Source of the DNA: DASRHY01 sp046765875
GTDB lineage: Bacteria; Actinomycetota; Actinomycetes; Propionibacteriales; Kribbellaceae
Assembly (NCBI GenBank): GCA_046765875.1
Contig: JBKPSJ010000384.1
Span: 1 to 13,672 of the forward strand
Direction of reading: 5' to 3'
DNA: 13,672 bases
Made by a program: the position numbers and the translations under genes. The notes under the pieces are model-generated. The model was given only the letters and a program-made list of their open reading frames with translations, had not been told where the DNA came from and made no database searches. Positions 7,511 to 13,672 of this stretch are shown here, one piece after another (position 1 is the stretch's first letter; every line of letters starts with the position of its first letter).

Positions 7511-8299
7511 TCACAGCCCGGAAGCAGCCAACGCGGCGAGATCGGCGTCCGCAGCGGCCTGCGCCGTGAGGGCGGCAGCGGCGTCCAGGACGGGGAGGTC
7601 GGACGATGACGCCGAACGGGCCAGGTCGAGATCCTTGCCCAGGGCAGCGATCGTGAAGTCGGCGTCGGAGTAGTCGTCGGAGTCCAGCCGGGCTCGCTTG
7701 CGCTGGACCAACCCGCCGAGGCTGCCGAGTTGGAGGACGTCGAGCACGGTGTCCCGCGCCAGACCGAGGTCCGCACCGAGCCGTACGCAGTCGTGCAACC
7801 CGGCGGCGGCGATCCCGAGCGACAGGTTCGCCACCAGCTTGAGCCCGGTCGCAGTACCGACGGGGCCGGTGTGCCAGATCCGGCCGTTCACGGTCCATAC
7901 CTCGAGCACCGGCCGGGCCGCCTCGACGTCCTCCGCCGAGCCGCCGGCAAGAACTGTCAGGCCGGACGCCTCGACGTTCGGGATCGAGCCGAGCACCGGC
8001 GCCTCCAGATAGCGACGGCCGGCGGCCATCGCCCGCGACTCGTCCGGCGCGACCGTGCTGGCGTTGACGATCAGCGCGGACGAGTCGGTGATCTGGTCGA
8101 GCACCTCCCGCGACGCCCGCCCGTCGATCACCATCACCACGATGACCTCGGCTCCGGCGACCGCTCCTGGTACCGATCCGGCGAAGTAAGGCAGCGATCG
8201 AGGGGTCCGGTTCCACGCCCTCACCTGGTGACCGGCGTCGGCCAGGGCCGCCGCCATCGCCGTACCCATCCGGCCGAGACCGAGGACCGCGACCCTCAT
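7511..8299 (-). CDS. NAD(P)-dependent oxidoreductase, beta-hydroxyacid dehydrogenase family
   Basis: The 262-residue enzyme has an N-terminal Rossmann fold with GLGRMG (7-12). Asn30-Arg31-Thr32 after the second strand suggests NADP(H) preference. The substrate-loop motif reads EAPVLGS (99-105), nearer to glyoxylate/succinic-semialdehyde-reductase-like members than to the DAPVSGG of 3-hydroxyisobutyrate dehydrogenase. The catalytic Lys154 and partner Asn158 are kept in GLKLVANL, which argues for a hydroxyacid or aldehyde substrate rather than an imine reductase. It is slightly shorter than the usual ~290 residues. Its ATG overlaps the RidA-family stop (ATGA), so both come from one mRNA, probably controlled by the adjacent LysR protein. 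The substrate is unknown. Confidence 0.88.
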   Translation of the reverse strand: MRVAVLGLGRMGTAMAAALADAGHQVRAWNRTPRSLPYFAGSVPGAVAGAEVIVVMVIDGRASREVLDQITDSSALIVNASTVAPDESRAMAAGRRYLEAPVLGSIPNVEASGLTVLAGGSAEDVEAARPVLEVWTVNGRIWHTGPVGTATGLKLVANLSLGIAAAGLHDCVRLGADLGLARDTVLDVLQLGSLGGLVQRKRARLDSDDYSDADFTIAALGKDLDLARSASSSDLPVLDAAAALTAQAAADADLAALAASGL

Positions 8300-8691
8300 T
8301 CCGGCACCACCGCGAACGCCTCGATCTCGATCACGAAACGCGGATCGAACAGCGCCGCGATCTGGACCGCCGTACTCGCGGGCGGCTCGGGCCAGTCATC
8401 GAGCTCGTCCCGGACGTCGCGGACGGCCTGCAGCACCTCCGGCGCGGTGAAGTAATAGGTCACCTTGATCACGTCGGCGAACGTGGCGCCGGCCGCGGCC
8501 AGGCACCGCCGCAGGTTCACGAACACCTGCCGGACCTGTGCGGCCGGATCACCCTCGCCGACCAGTTCGCCCTTCTCGTCGAGCGCCACCTGGCCGGCGA
8601 TCGCGACGAACCGGCCGGTCCCGGAGACGACGTGGGTGTAGCGGGTGGCCGGCGCCACTCCTTCGGGCGCCGGGATGCGAGTCAGTGTCAT
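8296..8691 (-). CDS. RidA (YjgF/YER057c/UK114)-family protein lacking the catalytic arginine
   Basis: This 131-residue protein is of normal family length, with the core LAAAGATFADVIKVTYYFT (64-82) and the ending IEIEAFAVV (121-129), which holds the conserved Glu124. Classical RidA hydrolyses reactive enamine/imine intermediates using an Arg in the PARS segment (Arg105 in E. coli). Here the matching segment is PPAST and Ser106 takes the Arg position, so true imine deaminase activity is doubtful. Other RidA subfamilies also lack this Arg and act in catabolic pathways. An AGGATGG ribosome site precedes the ATG at 8691. The gene is first in a two-gene unit with the dehydrogenase, so a shared pathway is likely. 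Confidence 0.9.
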   Translation of the reverse strand: MTLTRIPAPEGVAPATRYTHVVSGTGRFVAIAGQVALDEKGELVGEGDPAAQVRQVFVNLRRCLAAAGATFADVIKVTYYFTAPEVLQAVRDVRDELDDWPEPPASTAVQIAALFDPRFVIEIEAFAVVPE

Positions 8692-8725
8692 GTATCCATC
8701 CTGACCAGCCGATTGCCTTCATACC

Positions 8726-8742
8726 AGTGCATAGTTCGCACT
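8726..8742. promoter_or_regulatory. LysR-type operator half 1 (inverted repeat)
   Basis: AGTGC-N7-GCACT is a perfect 17-bp inverted repeat containing T-N11-A (8728 and 8740), the signature of LysR-family sites. It shares the form TGC-N7-GCA with the second box, and their centres are 22 bp apart. Confidence 0.6.
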
Positions 8743-8747
8743 CGCAG

Positions 8748-8764
8748 TATGCGCTGTGCGCATA
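8748..8764. promoter_or_regulatory. LysR-type operator half 2 (inverted repeat)
   Basis: TATGCGC-TGT-GCGCATA is a perfect 17-bp inverted repeat with T-N11-A (8750 and 8762). It ends ten bases before the regulator's own start codon, so binding here should also repress the regulator gene. Confidence 0.65.
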
Positions 8765-8774
8765 TCATGACGAG

Positions 8775-9659
8775 ATGGACCTGCTGGCACTCCGCTCGTT
8801 CCGCGAGGTGTGCCGGCAGGGCTCGATCAGCGCGGCCGCCAAGACCCTGCGCTACACCCAGGGCGCCGTGTCCCGCCAGATCGCCGGGCTGGAATCGAGA
8901 CTCGGTACGCCGTTGCTGGAGCGCCGCCATCGCGGGGTTCGGCCCACCCTGGCCGGACAGGTCCTGCTCGACCATGCGATCGCGATCCTCGGCCGGGTGG
9001 ACCGGGCGACCGAGGAGGTCCGCGCCGCCGAGCACCAGGTGCCGGCCCGGCTGCGTGTCGGTGCCGTACCGACCGCCGCGGGCGTACTCCTTCCCCGTAC
9101 GCTCAGCGAGTTCCGTACGCAGCGACCGGACGTGCGGGTCACGTTCGTCGAGGACGTCACGCCTGCGTTGTTGCCGATGCTGGACGACGGCGACATCGAC
9201 GTGGCCGTGGTGACGGATTATCCGCCCGGGCTGCCGGCCGCCCGTGGCGTACGACTCGTGCATCTCCTCCTCGATCCGCTGCAGTGCGCGCTGCCGCCTG
9301 GACACCGACTGGCCAGCAGACGCGGCACCGTACGACTGGAGGAACTGTCCGACGAGGTTTGGGTGGAGGACTATGCCGGTGCCGCCGCGATGCTGACCAC
9401 CGCCGCGGCCCGGGCCGGGTTCACCCCGCGGATCGAGATCGAGTGCGGCGGCTGGCTCGGCAAGCAGGCATTCGTCGCCGCCGGGTTCGGAGTGACGCTG
9501 GTACCGCGGTTGCTGGTACCCGCACTGCGCCCGGACCTGGTGGTCAAGCCGTTGAAGGATCCGCCGGTCCGCGCGGTGCACGCCGCCGTACCGCAGTCGA
9601 GCGGCAGCACGACCACCGAGTTCGTGACGGCGCTCGGTCGCACAGCCAAGGCCGGTTGA
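8775..9659 (+). CDS. LysR-family transcriptional regulator
   Basis: The 294-residue protein has the N-terminal winged helix of the family (residues 1-60: MDLLALRSFREV, GSISAAAKTLRYTQGAVSRQIAGLE, GTPLLERR) and a two-lobed effector-binding domain (about 88-290). The ATG at 8775 places the first helix exactly at the N-terminus, as is normal. The frame stays open upstream to 8538, but that part runs over the divergent RidA-family gene and is not coding. The gene is divergent from the RidA/dehydrogenase pair, and the 83-base spacer has two matching T-N11-A inverted repeats. The simplest model is that it controls that pair and represses itself. The effector is unknown. Confidence 0.94.
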   Translation: MDLLALRSFREVCRQGSISAAAKTLRYTQGAVSRQIAGLESRLGTPLLERRHRGVRPTLAGQVLLDHAIAILGRVDRATEEVRAAEHQVPARLRVGAVPTAAGVLLPRTLSEFRTQRPDVRVTFVEDVTPALLPMLDDGDIDVAVVTDYPPGLPAARGVRLVHLLLDPLQCALPPGHRLASRRGTVRLEELSDEVWVEDYAGAAAMLTTAAARAGFTPRIEIECGGWLGKQAFVAAGFGVTLVPRLLVPALRPDLVVKPLKDPPVRAVHAAVPQSSGSTTTEFVTALGRTAKAG

Positions 9660-9710
9660 TTACATGACGTGATGGGGGTTGCGCTCTGGCGCCTACCGAT
9701 CGACGCGCAG

Positions 9711-9716
9711 TGTAAT
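9711..9716 (+). promoter_or_regulatory. candidate -10 element for the CHAT operon
   Basis: TGTAAT resembles the TANNNT consensus and lies in an otherwise GC-rich gap. No convincing -35 is found 16-18 bases upstream. If it is used, transcription would begin near 9723 and leave a leader of only about ten bases before the ATG at 9733. Confidence 0.3.
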
Positions 9717-9717
9717 G

Positions 9718-9732
9718 GGAACCGGGGGTTCC
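9718..9732 (+). promoter_or_regulatory. perfect hairpin abutting the CHAT-WD40 start codon
   Basis: GGAACC-GGG-GGTTCC is a perfect 15-bp inverted repeat that ends at the base before the ATG. The only purine-rich ribosome-site candidate (GGGGG, 9724-9728) lies in its loop and stem. If transcribed whole, it could limit translation of the protease; as DNA it could be an operator. Confidence 0.45.
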
Positions 9733-11799
9733 ATGGATGCAGTCACATTGCGCCTGAAGGTCATCGAGACACCGACCGAATGGGTGCTGCTGTGCGAGTC
9801 GCCGGAGGGCGGCTTGAGCTGCCGTGTCCAGGCGCCGTTCGACGACGCCGGGCTGACACAGGCACTGCACGGCTTGGAGACGTCGATCCTGCGGTCGTCG
9901 GCCAAGCTGGTGATGCGGCACAGCGGCACCTCGCCGGAGCGCACCGTGCGCGAGTTCGGGCAGCGACTCACCGAGGTGCTGCTCGCCGGTGACGCGCGGG
10001 TGATCTACGACCGGTGCCGGGTACGGGCGCGGCAGCAGCAGGTGCCGGTGCAGATTCTGGTCAGCACCGACGGGCCGAACGTCTCGCAGATCCCGTGGGA
10101 GTTCGCGGTCGACCCGGACCGGCCCGACGACTTCCTCGCGTTGCGGTTCCCGCTGGCCCGCTCGCCACTGGTGGCGGCACCGATCGAGCCGTTGGCGATC
10201 GAACCGCCGCTGCGGGTGCTCGGCGTACAGTCGCGGCCGCAGAACCGGCCGCAACTCGACGCCGACGCCGAGCAGGAGCGGATCAGCAACGCGTTCAGCG
10301 CCCGGCCCGACCTGGTGAAGGTGACCTGGCTGCACGGCGACAGCTGGCAGCACCTGTCCGACGCGCTGCACCAGCCCTGGCACGTACTGCACTTCGTCGG
10401 CCACGGCGGATTCAGCGAGGAACTCGAGTCCGGCTATCTCGAACTGTCCGACGAGAACGGCCAGGCGCTGCGCGTCTCCGCGACCGACATCGGCCATGCG
10501 ATCGCGAACTGCCCGCAGCTCAGGCTGGTGGTGATCAACGCCTGCGAGTCGGCGACCACCGGGAGCGCCGGCGTGTTCGCCAGCACGGCTGCCAAGCTGA
10601 TGCGCGAGGGCATCCCGGCCGTGATCGCGATGCAGTACGAGATCACCGACCCGGCGGCGCTGGCGTTCTCGGCGGCCTTCTACGAGGCGGTCGCCGAGGG
10701 GATGCCGGTCGACCGCGCGGTCACCAGGGCCCGCGAGTCGCTCAAGGTCACGCTCGGCAGCCTCGAATGGGTCACGCCGGTGCTGTTCCTGGCCTCGCAC
10801 GAGACCCGTATCTTCCGCGTCGCCGGCACCACTCCACCGCCGGCAGTGGCCCCGGTCAGGGAGCCCGAGCCCGTTGTACCGGCCGAACCGCCCGCGCCCG
10901 ATCTCCCCGTACTACGGCCGGTCGACACCTCGCACCCGCTCGGCCCGTGCGGCGCCGCCGCCGTCAACTCCGACGGTCTGGTCGCACTTGCCGGCTCCGA
11001 CGGCGCCGTTCGGGTGTGGTCGCCCGCCTCCCGCCGCGAGTTGTCGTTGTGTACGCCACCGGCCGGCGCGGAGCCGACCCTCATCGCCTGGACGCCGTGG
11101 CGGCGGTATGTCGCGACGGCCAACCGCGACGGCACCGTCGTCTTGTGGGACCTCGAACGCGAGGTCGAACAGCAGGTGATCCGGCCCGGCTGGCAGCGCA
11201 CCGACGCGCTCACGATCAGTGCCGACGGCCGCTGGATCGCCATCGCCGGCGGCGACCGAACCATCGCCGTGTACGGCGTGGAGGGCGACCTGGCCCGGCG
11301 GTTCGAGGTTCCCGCGGTGCACGGCCGCGGCCTGTACGGCGGCACCGGCGCACTCGGCCCGATCGCGTTCGGCCCGACCGGCCGCCGGCTGGTGGCTGCC
11401 AGCGGCGACGGCACCGTCTGCGAACTCGACGTGCATGGCACGATCCACCAGGTGTGGCCGCATCCGCGCCAAGTGGCCGGGATCGCCGTCAACGAGGACC
11501 GGCTGGCGACCTGCCTGACCGACGGCCGGCTGCGGCTGTGGTTCTGGGACGGCCGGCTCGCGTACCGCGCCGCCGGTACCTCGCCGACCACCTCGCTTGC
11601 CTTCGCGCCGGACGGGCAGCACCTGGTTGCTGTCGGCAATGACCGCCGATTGCTGGTTTGCCGTTCCGACGGCCACGAGGTCGCCGAGGCACTGCTCGCG
11701 GGCCGCCCTGCCGGTGCCGGGGTCACGGCCGAGCACGTCGTCACGGTCACCGACCAGGGTTTGGTCGAACGCTGGGCGCTGCCGGCCGGGAGGAGCTGA
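9733..11799 (+). CDS. CHAT-domain (caspase-like) peptidase fused to a seven-bladed WD40 propeller
   Basis: The 688-residue protein has three parts. Residues 1 to about 165 are a ligand- or partner-facing N-terminal region. About 165-363 is a CHAT peptidase domain with catalytic His224 in HFVGHGG and Cys271 in VVINACESA, both intact. A Pro/Glu-rich linker (364-398) leads into a WD40 region (400-688). Seven blade ends can be counted: SDGAVRVWS (422), RDGTVVLWD (465), GDRTIAVYG (508), GDGTVCELD (558), TDGRLRLWF (596), NDRRLLVCR (636) and QGLVERWAL (675). CHAT proteins are caspase/separase relatives, often in bacterial conflict or regulated-proteolysis systems; the propeller probably recognises a partner or trigger. 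The ATG at 9733 was preferred to in-frame ATG 9715 because of GGGGG upstream. It heads a three-gene operon, with four bases before the next gene. Confidence 0.92.
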   Translation: MDAVTLRLKVIETPTEWVLLCESPEGGLSCRVQAPFDDAGLTQALHGLETSILRSSAKLVMRHSGTSPERTVREFGQRLTEVLLAGDARVIYDRCRVRARQQQVPVQILVSTDGPNVSQIPWEFAVDPDRPDDFLALRFPLARSPLVAAPIEPLAIEPPLRVLGVQSRPQNRPQLDADAEQERISNAFSARPDLVKVTWLHGDSWQHLSDALHQPWHVLHFVGHGGFSEELESGYLELSDENGQALRVSATDIGHAIANCPQLRLVVINACESATTGSAGVFASTAAKLMREGIPAVIAMQYEITDPAALAFSAAFYEAVAEGMPVDRAVTRARESLKVTLGSLEWVTPVLFLASHETRIFRVAGTTPPPAVAPVREPEPVVPAEPPAPDLPVLRPVDTSHPLGPCGAAAVNSDGLVALAGSDGAVRVWSPASRRELSLCTPPAGAEPTLIAWTPWRRYVATANRDGTVVLWDLEREVEQQVIRPGWQRTDALTISADGRWIAIAGGDRTIAVYGVEGDLARRFEVPAVHGRGLYGGTGALGPIAFGPTGRRLVAASGDGTVCELDVHGTIHQVWPHPRQVAGIAVNEDRLATCLTDGRLRLWFWDGRLAYRAAGTSPTTSLAFAPDGQHLVAVGNDRRLLVCRSDGHEVAEALLAGRPAGAGVTAEHVVTVTDQGLVERWALPAGRS

Positions 11800-11803
11800 C
11801 GCG

Positions 11804-12268
11804 ATGGCCGAGGTGGAGATCTTCTGGCCCGAGTCACTGCCGACCGAGGCGCTGCTCGACGGTGCGGCGGTACTTCGCGACGACGGCGTCGCGACAACGT
11901 GCCGGCTGCAGCCGGTACGCCGCAACGCCGCCGCGAGCGTGCTGGTGCTGCTCACCACGGCGGCGGTCGATCCCCTCCTCAAGGCGGTGTTCAGCGAGGT
12001 CGGCACGTCGGCCTGGAAGTCGTTGCAGCGGTTCGTCCGCAAGCTGTTCTCCGACGACGACCACGCCGTGGCGTCCGATCGGAAGCGACCCGAGGTGGTC
12101 GTATTCGAGTCGACGAGCACCGGCGCGCAGTTCGTGTTCACCGCCAGCATGTCTGCGTCGGCGTTCCAGCAGGCCATCGAGCTCGACCCCGGTGACGCAC
12201 CGGGCCGGTGGGTCTGGCACGACGCGGCGAACAAGTGGGTCCGGTTCGAGGAAGTCAGCACCAGCTGA
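11804..12268 (+). CDS. 154-residue protein of unknown function coupled to the CHAT-WD40 gene
   Basis: I do not recognise this protein by family. It follows the protease stop by four bases with a strong GGGAGGAG ribosome site (11788-11795) lying in the end of the protease gene, so translation is linked. It starts with a strand-like segment (VEIFW), has an acidic/helical region to about 27, a basic stretch (33-40), and a long hydrophobic-then-amphipathic helical part (43-82) containing SVLVLLTTAAVDPLLKAVF and WKSLQRFVRKLF. The C-terminal half looks beta-rich (EVVVFES, AQFVFTA, RWVWHD, KWVRFEE). The overall order, strand, hydrophobic helix, Trp-containing helix, strands, loosely recalls the small constant components (EACC1-like) described beside bacterial effector-associated conflict proteins, but no motif proves it. 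It may be a substrate, inhibitor or adaptor of the protease. Confidence 0.8.
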   Translation: MAEVEIFWPESLPTEALLDGAAVLRDDGVATTCRLQPVRRNAAASVLVLLTTAAVDPLLKAVFSEVGTSAWKSLQRFVRKLFSDDDHAVASDRKRPEVVVFESTSTGAQFVFTASMSASAFQQAIELDPGDAPGRWVWHDAANKWVRFEEVSTS

Positions 12269-12283
12269 ACGGACGGAGGATGC

Positions 12284-12820
12284 ATGTCGGACCAGAACAG
12301 ACCGCCCCAGGACGACGACTGGGGACCGCGCGAACCCTGGCGTCCACCCGGTGACGGACCGGGTGCGCAGCAGCCCGGCCCCCAACCCGGCGGTCCTCAA
12401 CCCGGCGGTCCCCAACCCGGCGGTCCCCAACCCGGCTATGCGGCCGGTGGGCCGCAGCCCGGCTATCCCGGTGGGCCGCAGCCCGGCGGCGGGTACCCCG
12501 GCGGTGCGCAGCCTGGTGGGCCTCAGCCTGGTGGCTATCAGGGTGGCTACCCAAGCTACCCCGGCGGACAGCAGGCACCCGGCAACTGGCCGGACCAGCC
12601 GGTCGCCCGGCCCACGTCGAACACCGCGCAGACACTGGCGATCATCGGTATCGTCTGCATCCTGATCTGCTCACCGGCCGCGATCGTGCTCGGGCTGCTG
12701 GCCCAGAGCCGCTTCCGCGAGCAGGGCCAGCCGGACACGCTGGCCAAGATCGCCTGGATCGGCGGAATCGTGTCGATCGTGATCGGGATCCTGATCTTCG
12801 CGACCAACGGCAGCTCTTAG
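12284..12820 (+). CDS. Pro/Gly/Gln-rich two-helix membrane protein (DUF4190-like)
   Basis: The 178-residue protein has a long disordered N-terminal part (1-113), with repeats of the type PQPGG between about 32 and 98 and several Tyr residues, followed by two membrane helices (about 117-139 and 154-173) separated by a short charged loop (SRFREQGQPDTLAK). Such proline-rich tails on two-helix DUF4190-type domains are common in actinobacteria and have no proven function. It starts 15 bases after the previous stop, with GGAGGA just ahead, so it belongs to the same transcript as the CHAT protease. In this setting it may be a membrane anchor, substrate or effector, but it may equally be an unrelated passenger. 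Its stop lies 18 bases from the convergent dioxygenase stop. Confidence 0.87.
   Translation: MSDQNRPPQDDDWGPREPWRPPGDGPGAQQPGPQPGGPQPGGPQPGGPQPGYAAGGPQPGYPGGPQPGGGYPGGAQPGGPQPGGYQGGYPSYPGGQQAPGNWPDQPVARPTSNTAQTLAIIGIVCILICSPAAIVLGLLAQSRFREQGQPDTLAKIAWIGGIVSIVIGILIFATNGSS
12380..12436 (+). repeat. 15-bp in-frame tandem repeat coding PQPGG
   Basis: Nearly four copies of CCNCAACCCGGCGGT (three full and one partial) run in frame in the tail of the membrane protein. Only single-base changes separate the copies, which suggests recent slippage expansion and likely length variation between strains. Looser PQPGG/YPGG units continue to about 12575. Confidence 0.8.
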
Positions 12821-12838
12821 GGTCCGTTCGCAGTCAAG

Positions 12839-13399
12839 TCAATCGAGCGGCCGCAGTTCGTCGGCGTACGAGACCGAGACCCGGCGCAGCACCCCGCCGG
12901 TGACCGAGTACTGGCCCATCCGCCACAGCGGTGGGCTGTACGCGTGCACCGACACGCTGCCCGGGTCCTGCCCGGTCAGCCGGTGGATGTGGTCGGGCCC
13001 GAACGCGAACACCGATCCGGCGGATACCTCGGTCTCGACCGAGTCCTTGCCCACGGCAAGGTTGTGCTCGACCAGCGTGCCGCGGGCGACAGCGACAGCG
13101 CCCGACGAGACGTCGTGATCGTGCCAGCCGGTGTCGTTGGCAGGCGTCCAGCAGATCAGCCAGACGTCCACGTTCGCGTCGCGGTGCACCGAGGCGAACA
13201 CCCTCTGGTCGTCGCTGAACTCGACCCGGTCCTCCCATAGGTTCGGCTGCGCCGCCACCGACGATGCAAGCTGGGCCAGTTCTTCTGGATCCAGGTCCCG
13301 CCCGGGGAGGGAGTCCAGAGTCAGACACTGGTCGAGCTCCACGAGCCGGCTGGCTGTGCGCGCCGGCACGACGGGGACGTCGACGGGCTGGGCAGTCAT
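12839..13399 (-). CDS. cysteine dioxygenase family protein (cupin)
   Basis: The 186-residue cupin enzyme would oxidise cysteine, or a related thiol, to the sulfinic acid using non-haem iron and O2. The first iron-ligand motif is WHDHD with His93 and His95, and the third ligand is probably His139 in HIHRL. The Ser-His-Tyr triad of the family is present as Ser150, His152 and Tyr154 in SVHAYSPPL. Gly100 occupies the place of the mammalian crosslinking Cys93, as in most bacterial members. Because related enzymes use 3-mercaptopropionate or other thiols, the substrate is not certain. The ATG overlaps the upstream amidohydrolase stop (ATGA) and a strong GGGAGAGAGG site precedes it, so both genes form one unit. 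Confidence 0.9.
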   Translation of the reverse strand: MTAQPVDVPVVPARTASRLVELDQCLTLDSLPGRDLDPEELAQLASSVAAQPNLWEDRVEFSDDQRVFASVHRDANVDVWLICWTPANDTGWHDHDVSSGAVAVARGTLVEHNLAVGKDSVETEVSAGSVFAFGPDHIHRLTGQDPGSVSVHAYSPPLWRMGQYSVTGGVLRRVSVSYADELRPLD

Positions 13400-13672
13400 T
13401 CCTCTCTCCCTTCTGGACGAGATGGTTCACCGGTGCCGAACAGCAGCCGGTACGGGTTCGTACGGCGGATCGCCATGTCGGCGGCAGCGCCTTGCCGCAG
13501 GTCCGGTACGTCGGCATATGGGCGATCGGATCCGTGCACGATCTGGTCGATGCCGAGGACCCGGACGATGGCGTCGACGGCCTGCGGGCCGTACCCGGAG
13601 ACGTCGACGTACAGGTTCGGGTCGATCGTCCCGAACCGGCCACCGCGGGCGACGAGACGTTCGTGGTGCACC
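13396..13672 (-). CDS. amidohydrolase-family protein, C-terminal end (runs off window)
   Basis: About 92 residues of the C-terminus are visible; the gene enters from beyond base 13672. The GTG at 13671 is probably an internal Val codon rather than the start. The stretch HHERLVARGG, then DPNLYVDVSGYG, and IVHGSDRPYAD resemble the last strands of TIM-barrel amidohydrolases of the amidohydrolase-2 type; the Asp in GSDRPY is the usual metal-site Asp. It ends with NPYRLLFGTG. It overlaps the dioxygenase start by four bases, so the two probably act in one pathway. The substrate cannot be inferred from this fragment. Confidence 0.75.
   Translation of the reverse strand, partial: VHHERLVARGGRFGTIDPNLYVDVSGYGPQAVDAIVRVLGIDQIVHGSDRPYADVPDLRQGAAADMAIRRTNPYRLLFGTGEPSRPEGREE

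Noticed and set aside
7511..8299. Imine reductase identity for the dehydrogenase, suggested by the RidA neighbour.
   Set aside because: It keeps Lys154 and Asn158 of hydroxyacid dehydrogenases; imine reductases replace that lysine.
8538..8774. An N-terminal extension of the LysR regulator.
   Set aside because: It runs over the divergent RidA-family gene and its promoter, is Arg/Pro-rich, and moves the winged helix away from the N-terminus.
10912..12285. Long antisense open frame (457 codons) across the WD40 and 154-residue genes, and a 542-codon plus-strand frame at 10014-11642.
   Set aside because: High-GC shadow frames rich in Arg, Pro, Ala and Ser with no recognisable domain; the CHAT-WD40 frame is clearly the coding one.
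12380..12436. Short regular repeats that might suggest a CRISPR array.
   Set aside because: The 15-bp units are contiguous, have no spacers, and stay in frame inside a coding gene.
12284..12820. The membrane partner of the CHAT protease as a gasdermin-like pore former.
   Set aside because: It has only two helices and a disordered Pro/Gly tail, with no gasdermin-like beta-rich fold; a looser effector or anchor role is all that can be proposed.

Overview
The window comes from a high-GC Gram-positive chromosome, most likely an actinomycete. The GC-rich codon usage, frequent GTG starts, tight ATGA/GTGA gene overlaps and gene families all fit this. The frequent GTAC-containing codon pairs loosely recall Kribbella and its relatives, but that is an impression only. 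No tRNA, rRNA, CRISPR array, insertion sequence or phage gene was seen. No gene-free stretch exceeds 300 bases; the longest is the divergent spacer at 2253-2440.

Region 1 (1-7413) is a potassium island. On the minus strand lies kdp: a 27-residue micro-ORF, kdpF and kdpA in overlapping frames, then the 5' end of kdpB, which runs off the left edge (kdpC would follow). Divergent on the plus strand are a stand-alone DUF4118/GAF-like membrane protein, a KimA-type APC-superfamily permease keeping the residues reported for K+/H+ symport, a short KdpD-type histidine kinase without the usual KdpD and Usp domains, and KdpE. The spacer carries phased TCTCAC repeats that may be the KdpE operator.

Region 2 (7511-9659) is a small metabolic unit. 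An NADP-type beta-hydroxyacid dehydrogenase and a RidA-family protein overlap on the minus strand and are divergent from a LysR-type regulator. The 83-base spacer holds two 17-bp inverted repeats with centres 22 bp apart, a classic LysR operator layout.

Region 3 (9733-12820) is the most unusual part. It is a compact three-gene plus-strand operon: a CHAT (caspase-like) peptidase fused to a seven-bladed WD40 propeller, an unrecognised 154-residue protein, and a two-helix membrane protein with a Pro/Gly/Gln-rich repeat tail. It looks like a sensor-protease module with a membrane partner, possibly a conflict or cell-death-type system, but no function can be proved from sequence.

Region 4 (12839-13672, minus strand) holds a cysteine-dioxygenase-family enzyme overlapping the C-terminal end of an amidohydrolase that enters from the right edge.
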